64,000 nucleotides of DNA from Helicobacter_D sp964464895 (GTDB taxonomy: Bacteria; Campylobacterota; Campylobacteria; Campylobacterales; Helicobacteraceae): NCBI GenBank assembly GCA_964464895.1, contig CAYXGY010000001.1, positions 62,001 to 126,000 of the forward strand, written 5' to 3'. The position numbers and the translations under genes were made by a program. Position 1 is the first letter of the stretch. Every line of letters starts with the position of its first letter. Shown piece after piece: positions 59,478 through 64,000 of the stretch. The notes under the pieces are model-generated. The model was given only the letters and a program-made list of their open reading frames with translations, was not told the DNA's origin and did not search any database.

Positions 59478-60546
59478 TGCTTACCATACAGCTTCCTAGA
59501 GGATTTTGCGGTGTGCAAAGAGTTCCAAAGAGTTTGCAGTCAAAGGGTTTTTTGTTTCCCTTTAGAATCTCGCCACACAAACAGCCTCTATGCTCTTCTT
59601 TTGCGATTCCGCCTAGGTGTTCTTTAAAAAGAATGCCTGCGTCATAGTTTGCAAATTCTTTTTTTAGACGCAAGGAAGAATGTGGAATCTCCCCAAGCCC
59701 ACGCCAATAGAAGCTATCGTCTAGCTCAAAATAACGTTGGGTGAGTTCTTGGGCTTTGAGATTGCCTTGTGTCGTTACGCTGCGCGCATATTGTGTTTCT
59801 ACTTTGGGAGATTTGTTTAAGATTTGTTGGACGATACTTAAAAGGCTTTCCCCAACATCTAAGGGTTCAAATCCACATACGACAATAGGAATCTTAAATT
59901 TCTCGCAAAGCGGTTGGTAGATTTTAGAACCCGTAATGACACTGACATGTGAGGGTGCTAAAAGTGCGTTGATTTGGCAATCTGGAGCACTCAAAATTGT
60001 TTCTAGTGGGGGAGGTACTAAGACGTGATTGGTATGCAAAAAAACATTTTGTAGCTTAAGAGAAATTGCGCGCTCTAGCAAGGCAGCAGACATTGGAGTG
60101 GTTGTTTCAAAGCCAATTGCAAAATACACCACACGTTTTGTGGGATTCTCTTTTGCAATCGTTAATACTTCTAGTGGAGAATAAACAAACCGTACATCTA
60201 ATCCCTTTGCCCTAGCGTTTTGTAGGCTTCCATAGCTTCCGGGCACTTTAATCATATCCCCAAGTGTAACTAAAATCACATCTTTTTGGCTTGCAATTTT
60301 ATAAGCGCAATCAATGCGACCTTTAGGCATTATGCATACAGGACAGCCCGGTCCATGCACAAACTCTATTGTGTTAGGCAGAAGTTCTGGCAAAGCATAT
60401 TTCATAATCGTATGTGTATGTCCGCCACAAACCTCCATAATCTTTAGAGGTTGTGTTAAATCTTTGCTTAGAATTTTTAAGGCATTAAAGATTCTGCTAA
60501 TAGCTTTGCTATCGCGGTAAGTGTCAATGTAAGGATTATGTGCCAT
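59425..60546 (-). CDS. hypD: hydrogenase maturation protein HypD
   Basis: Scaffold for making the Fe(CN)2CO group of NiFe hydrogenases with HypC, HypE and HypF. The 373-residue protein has MEVCGGHTHTIMKY, VHGPGCPVCIMPKGRID, VYFAIGFETTTP, and the C-terminal cysteine cluster GCLCGEIL/CKLFG that binds the [4Fe-4S] cluster. Start ATG at 60546 overlaps the preceding stop (TAATG); another ATG two codons upstream is possible. No other hyp or hydrogenase gene is in the window. Confidence 0.9.
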   Translation of the reverse strand: MAHNPYIDTYRDSKAISRIFNALKILSKDLTQPLKIMEVCGGHTHTIMKYALPELLPNTIEFVHGPGCPVCIMPKGRIDCAYKIASQKDVILVTLGDMIKVPGSYGSLQNARAKGLDVRFVYSPLEVLTIAKENPTKRVVYFAIGFETTTPMSAALLERAISLKLQNVFLHTNHVLVPPPLETILSAPDCQINALLAPSHVSVITGSKIYQPLCEKFKIPIVVCGFEPLDVGESLLSIVQQILNKSPKVETQYARSVTTQGNLKAQELTQRYFELDDSFYWRGLGEIPHSSLRLKKEFANYDAGILFKEHLGGIAKEEHRGCLCGEILKGNKKPFDCKLFGTLCTPQNPLGSCMVSSEGACAAYYKYQGMRPV

Positions 60547-60989
60547 TACCATTCTCGTAAAATTTTTGTAATTAAACCATCAAAGTTTTGTGAATAGGGC
60601 GGATTGAAGCCCATCACAGGAATCTCATAATATTGCACGAAAGTTTGTGTCTGTGAAAGGGTAATTGCTTGCACATAAATTTTAAACAAATAACGTGGTA
60701 CAAGGCTAAACGAAGCGGAGGGAGAAAAATCCTCCCTTGCTTCATTATAATAGTCTTTGAAATAGAATTGCACCTCTTGTAAATTTACATTAGGATTGCG
60801 TTCATAAAGAATCTGAAAACGATTGATGAAAGTCTTTGCAAAATCTTGAGGCACAATATCCGTATCGTTTGCTTTCAAATATGTAATCTTGGGATAAGAA
60901 AAATTGGGATTTGCCAAAGGAGGATTGGTGCAACCTAAGGTAAGTAAGCCAATACTTAAAAGAAAAAATGTTAGAATCTTACTTTGCAT
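60546..60989 (-). CDS. small lipoprotein, unknown
   Basis: A 147-residue lipoprotein: signal peptide and lipobox LTLGC with Cys20. The mature part has a short Pro/Asn-rich segment, then a compact mixed domain (FAKTFINRFQILYERNP, VQYYEIPVMGFNPPY). It is translationally coupled to hypD. No family is recognised; a shared function with hypD is not implied by sequence. Confidence 0.65.
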   Translation of the reverse strand: MQSKILTFFLLSIGLLTLGCTNPPLANPNFSYPKITYLKANDTDIVPQDFAKTFINRFQILYERNPNVNLQEVQFYFKDYYNEAREDFSPSASFSLVPRYLFKIYVQAITLSQTQTFVQYYEIPVMGFNPPYSQNFDGLITKILREW

Positions 60990-61056
60990 TCTATTTCTCT
61001 TGGATTAAAGGATTTTGAAGTGCAAATTCTAGCAAAATAAACAAGGATTTTAAAGT

Positions 61057-61899
61057 TTGAATCGCATTTTTGTTGCAAAAAAACCGCTTTTTATTTCTTC
61101 TAATCATTATTTAAGCCTTTTAAAACGGAGATTTGGAGAAAAAAAGGGCGGATTTAGTGGAATCCTAGATCCTTTTGCTTGTGGAGCGTTGCTCGTGGCA
61201 TTTGGGCAATATACAAAACTCTTTCGTTTTTTAGAGAAATCCCCCAAAGTCTATCAGGCGACACTTTGGCTTGGAATGGAGAGTGATTCGCTAGATTTGG
61301 AAAATGTGCGCAAGGTGCAATTTGTGCCTAAATTTTCTCAAAACAAAGTAGAATCTGTTTTGCAAAGCTTTGTTGGAATTGTGTCCTTTGTGCCACCCAA
61401 ATATAGTGCCAAAAAAATACAAGGCACGCAGGCATATAAACTAGTGCGTGCAGGAAAAGAGGAATTATTAGAGCAACACCTTAAAGAACAAACAATGTTG
61501 GTAGAGAAAATAGAATTTTTGGGCTATTCTCACCCCTTTATTAGCTTTAGGGCTTGGGTGAGTGAGGGGGCTTACATTCGTTCTTTGGGGGCATTAATCG
61601 CAAGGAAACTAGGTTGCGTTGGCTCTCTTAGTTATTTGGAACGTATCAGTGAGGGGGGATTAAGCTATCAAGGAGAGAGGGCACTCAATCCTTTGGAGAT
61701 TCTGCCTTTTTCAAAGTTGGATTTGCGTCATCATTTGTTTTTACGTTCTTTAATGCAAGAGGGCAAAAAAATTTCTCCAAAAATGTTGAAAATTAATAAA
61801 TTTGGAAAATATATAGTGCAATTTGAAGATTTTTTCTCTATAATTTCATACGAAAATCAAAACTTACAATATTTGGTAAATAGGATTCCTTTATGTTAA
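61057..61899 (+). CDS. truB: tRNA pseudouridine-55 synthase
   Basis: Makes pseudouridine 55 in the T-loop of tRNAs. The 280-residue protein has the catalytic motif GGFSGILDPFACGALLV with D38 (family GHTGTLDPLATG), PPKYSAKKIQGTQAYKLVRAG, and GAYIRSLG. Start TTG, with AAGGA nine bases upstream. It overlaps csrA by seven bases. Confidence 0.9.
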   Translation: MNRIFVAKKPLFISSNHYLSLLKRRFGEKKGGFSGILDPFACGALLVAFGQYTKLFRFLEKSPKVYQATLWLGMESDSLDLENVRKVQFVPKFSQNKVESVLQSFVGIVSFVPPKYSAKKIQGTQAYKLVRAGKEELLEQHLKEQTMLVEKIEFLGYSHPFISFRAWVSEGAYIRSLGALIARKLGCVGSLSYLERISEGGLSYQGERALNPLEILPFSKLDLRHHLFLRSLMQEGKKISPKMLKINKFGKYIVQFEDFFSIISYENQNLQYLVNRIPLC

Positions 61900-62129
61900 T
61901 TTTATCAAGAAAAGAAAACGAGAGTATTACTATTGGTGAGAACATCACAATCAGGGTGATTTCTATTGATAAAGGCAATGTAAAGATTGGTTTTGATGCA
62001 CCTCCAGAATTGTTAATTTTACGCGAGGAATTAAAACTCGCTATTTCAGAAGAGAATAAGAAATCTCTTCAGCAGCAAACACAAGGCAATGCGCTTGATA
62101 GGCTTGTGGCAGCTAAAAAGAAAGTTTAA
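61893..62129 (+). CDS. csrA: carbon storage regulator CsrA
   Basis: RNA-binding post-transcriptional regulator. The 78-residue protein begins MLILSRKENESITIGE, has VRVISIDKGNVKIGFDAP-like beta strands and the C-terminal helix. In epsilonproteobacteria it binds flagellin mRNA and is antagonised by FliW. It is between truB and ispE, as in H. pylori. The C-terminal tail after residue 55 (KSLQQQTQGNALDRL) is longer than in E. coli CsrA. Confidence 0.9.
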   Translation: MLILSRKENESITIGENITIRVISIDKGNVKIGFDAPPELLILREELKLAISEENKKSLQQQTQGNALDRLVAAKKKV

Positions 62130-62134
62130 AGATA

Positions 62135-63013
62135 ATGGTTTGCGATTCTTTGACGCAAGATACTTATAAATCCTATGCAAAAATTAATTTATTTTTAAAA
62201 ATTGTCGGTAAAACTTGCATTAATGATGTGAATTATCATCTCTTAGAATCGCGTTTTATGAAAGTGCAAAGTCTCTATGATACATTGGCTTTTGATTGGA
62301 ATGCGCCTGCTTTTGAGATTGTGGGAAATTTTGATTGCACCACAGAACAAAATACTATTTTCAAAGCCTATCGTCTCCTTATTCCCTATCTCACAGAATC
62401 GCAAAAACAAGCATTAGAGCATTTGAGCATTAGAGTGGAAAAAAACATACCAAGTGGTGGAGGATTAGGCGGAGGGAGCTCAAATGCCGCTTGTTTTTTG
62501 CAGGTAGTCAATCGGAAATTGGCAATAGGTTTAGACTTGCCAACTTTGATGAATCTTGGCGCACAAGTCGGGAGTGATGTACCGTTTTTTTTAAGCAGTT
62601 TAGAGATTGCGAATGTCAAGGGTAGGGGAGAAATCATAGAATCTTGCCAGCAAGAGACAGAATCGCAGGAGTTTGCACCTTTTGAAGTGGAAATTGTGAT
62701 GCCAAAACTACATTGCAACACCGCGAAAGTGTATCAAAAATATGCGGAATCGTTTTATAATGAAACAAAAATCCAACAAACTCAAGCACAAAATTGGTTA
62801 AAAATGTCAAACCAAGCCATTTTACAAAACAATGCTCTACAAAACAATGATTTGCTTGTTGCGGTTTTGGCTCTTTATCCAGAATTAGAATCTTATAGCA
62901 AGGAGGGATTATTTTTGAGCGGAAGTGGCAGTTCTTTTTGGCGGCAATCAAAGAAATCCCAAGACAAGCAAGCATTGTATGAAGTTTGGGATTCTCCAAG
63001 GGCGGGAAAATGA
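62135..63013 (+). CDS. ispE: 4-diphosphocytidyl-2-C-methylerythritol kinase
   Basis: GHMP kinase in the MEP isoprenoid pathway. The 292-residue protein shows the substrate motif SYAKINLFLKIVGK, the ATP-binding IPSGGGLGGGSSNAACF, and the region GAQVGSDVPFFL. It begins five bases after csrA and overlaps smpB (ATGA). The C-terminal part (LFLSGSGSSFW) fits the family. Confidence 0.9.
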   Translation: MVCDSLTQDTYKSYAKINLFLKIVGKTCINDVNYHLLESRFMKVQSLYDTLAFDWNAPAFEIVGNFDCTTEQNTIFKAYRLLIPYLTESQKQALEHLSIRVEKNIPSGGGLGGGSSNAACFLQVVNRKLAIGLDLPTLMNLGAQVGSDVPFFLSSLEIANVKGRGEIIESCQQETESQEFAPFEVEIVMPKLHCNTAKVYQKYAESFYNETKIQQTQAQNWLKMSNQAILQNNALQNNDLLVAVLALYPELESYSKEGLFLSGSGSSFWRQSKKSQDKQALYEVWDSPRAGK

Positions 63014-63468
63014 AAATCATCGCAACGAACAAAAAAGCGACTTTTGATTTTTTTATTTTAGAAAAATATGAAGCAGGAATTGAGCTTAAAGGAAGTGAAG
63101 TGAAATCCATTCGTGCAGGACGCGTAAATCTCAAGGATAGCTTTGTGAAAATCATTCAAGGAGAGGCATTTTTGTTTCAAGCGCATATTGCAACACTTGC
63201 GACAACGAATCTCCATTATAAACCCGATGAAAAACGTGCGCGTAGATTGCTTTTACATCGTAAGGAGATTGATAAACTTTTTGGCAAAAGCCAAGTTTCT
63301 GGTATGAGTATTGTGGCATTGAAACTTTATTTTAATTCCCGCAATAAAGCAAAGCTAGAGATTGCTTTGGCTAAAGGTAAGAATTTACACGACAAACGCG
63401 AATCTCTAAAAGAAAAAATCCAAAAACGAGAGATTGCACAAACCCTAAAAGAAATGCAAAGGAAATAA
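63010..63468 (+). CDS. smpB: SsrA-binding protein SmpB
   Basis: Partner of tmRNA in ribosome rescue. The 152-residue protein starts MKIIATNKKATFDFF and has YEAGIELKGSEVKSIR, INLKDSFV-like NLKDSFVKII, and the basic C-terminal tail with GKNLHDKRESLKEK. The start at 63010 is chosen by the ATGA overlap with ispE; an upstream reading from 62986 would put an extra eight residues on. The tmRNA gene is elsewhere. Confidence 0.95.
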   Translation: MKIIATNKKATFDFFILEKYEAGIELKGSEVKSIRAGRVNLKDSFVKIIQGEAFLFQAHIATLATTNLHYKPDEKRARRLLLHRKEIDKLFGKSQVSGMSIVALKLYFNSRNKAKLEIALAKGKNLHDKRESLKEKIQKREIAQTLKEMQRK

Positions 63469-63476
63469 GGAAAAAA

Positions 63477-63929
63477 ATGCTTGGATTGTCTCTAAAAGAA
63501 TTGGTAGAATATGGAGTTATTGGAGTTTTAATGTTGATGAGCGTAGTGGCACTTTGGGCGACATTGGAGCGATTATTGTTTTATAGATACATTAAACTCG
63601 TGCTCTATACAAATAAAACAGAATTAGAAATAGACCTCTCAAAGAATCTTACCTTGATTGCTACTATCGGTTCAAATGCTCCTTATGTAGGGCTTCTAGG
63701 AACGGTGTTTGGGATTATCATTACCTTTGTGCAGATTGGGCAATCTGGTATGGTAGATACGGCAAATATTATGACAGGGCTTGCACTTGCACTCCAAGCC
63801 ACAGCGGGTGGATTGCTTGTAGCGATTCCAAGTATTGTGTTTTACAATCTCCTAATGCGCAAAAGTGAAGTTTTGATTGCGCAATGGGAAATTATGCAGG
63901 AAAATAAGGCAAATAAAGGTGCGCAATGA
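63477..63929 (+). CDS. exbB: ExbB proton-channel protein
   Basis: Part of the ExbB-ExbD-TonB energy complex that powers outer-membrane receptors. The 150-residue protein has three transmembrane helices (about 13-33, 60-85, 100-125) with the family region GLLGTVFGIIITFVQIG and GLALALQATAGGLLVAIPS. This is the short ExbB type typical of Helicobacter. It overlaps exbD by four bases. Confidence 0.9.
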   Translation: MLGLSLKELVEYGVIGVLMLMSVVALWATLERLLFYRYIKLVLYTNKTELEIDLSKNLTLIATIGSNAPYVGLLGTVFGIIITFVQIGQSGMVDTANIMTGLALALQATAGGLLVAIPSIVFYNLLMRKSEVLIAQWEIMQENKANKGAQ

Positions 63930-64000
63930 AGCATTTTAGGAGAATGGATAGTATTAATATTGTGCCTTTTATAGATATTATGCTTGTTTTGCTCGTGATT
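63926..64000 (+). CDS. exbD: ExbD, 3' end cut by window
   Basis: Only the first 25 residues are visible: MKHFRRMDSINIVPFIDIML and four more, the cytoplasmic start and first part of the single transmembrane helix. The Asp in VPFIDIML is the conserved proton-relay residue of ExbD/TolR. ATG overlaps the exbB stop (ATGA). Confidence 0.9.
   Translation, partial: MKHFRRMDSINIVPFIDIMLVLLVI

Noticed and set aside
1..64000. CRISPR array, prophage, insertion sequence or genomic island
   Set aside because: No regularly spaced repeats, transposase, integrase or phage structural genes; base composition and gene style are uniform.

Overview
The window is one continuous stretch of a low-GC (roughly 37 %, by eye) epsilonproteobacterial chromosome, almost certainly a Helicobacter (Helicobacteraceae). 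Evidence: an ArsR/ArsS pair, FlgM-FlgN-FlgK and FliF-FliG-FliH-Dxs blocks, CsrA-IspE-SmpB-ExbB-ExbD, CoaX/Dut/GreA/LpxB order, MdaB, AcnB, di-heme cytochrome c peroxidase, and frequent TTG/GTG starts. Several gene orders match H. pylori as I recall them. Unlike H. pylori, it carries leuC and hisG, an MlaA-MlaC-RND cluster and a prepilin peptidase, which suggests an enterohepatic or otherwise non-gastric species. I found no IS element, prophage, CRISPR array, rRNA or tRNA, and no gene-free gap longer than 300 bases.

Layout. 1-3.9 kb: end of a CheV gene, a AAA ATPase, and the divergent two-component system arsRS. 3.9-12.9 kb: a long leftward operon-like run read csd3, NUDIX, coiled-coil protein, lpxB, greA, dut, YfgM-like, BamB-like lipoprotein, coaX, hisG, leuC. 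13-16.7 kb: small membrane protein, flgM, flgN-like, flgK, a DUF5131 gene. 16.7-22.1 kb: orphan response regulator, DUF2325 protein, fur, M15 peptidase, DUF493, ybgC, prepilin peptidase, nadD, rsfS, msrB. 22.1-26.6 kb: flgL from a sigma54 promoter and a sigma28-driven calcium-module protein. 26.8-36.2 kb: gdhA, secreted DNA ligase, lptF-type permease, truA, ccp, acnB, cysK. 36.2-45.8 kb: two Tat-exported proteins sharing one leader, a sigma54-driven EF-hand protein followed by a 29-residue ORF, cyclophilin, degenerate trypsin-like protein, LysE exporter, mdaB/hxlR, pyrG, recJ. 45.8-56.2 kb: leftward run hisC, fliF, fliG, fliH, dxs, mlaA, mlaC, RND permease. 56.2-61 kb: cold-shock/pseudo-receiver protein, helicase, hypD, lipoprotein. 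61-64 kb: truB, csrA, ispE, smpB, exbB and the start of exbD.

How it works together. Much of the window serves motility: MS ring and switch (FliF, FliG, FliH), hook-filament junction (FlgK, FlgL), the anti-sigma factor FlgM, CsrA and CheV. Two proteins with no assigned role (25044-26588 and 37330-38697) carry calcium-binding loops and sit behind flagellar-type promoters (sigma28 and sigma54). They are the best candidates for an undescribed flagellum-coupled, calcium-dependent system; the first has a module resembling the self-cleaving Asp-Pro module of FrpC. A second theme is envelope biogenesis (LpxB, Csd3, M15 peptidase, Mla-like transport, LptF, BamB/YfgM-like pair). A third is redox and metal stress (Fur, CCP, MsrB, MdaB/HxlR, the two Tat proteins).

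A window-wide signal not explained by any gene is the high frequency of the pentamers GAATC/GATTC (GAWTC), about five times expectation in two hand-counted stretches, sometimes as inverted pairs forming hairpins at gene ends. This resembles a DNA-uptake or methylation motif.
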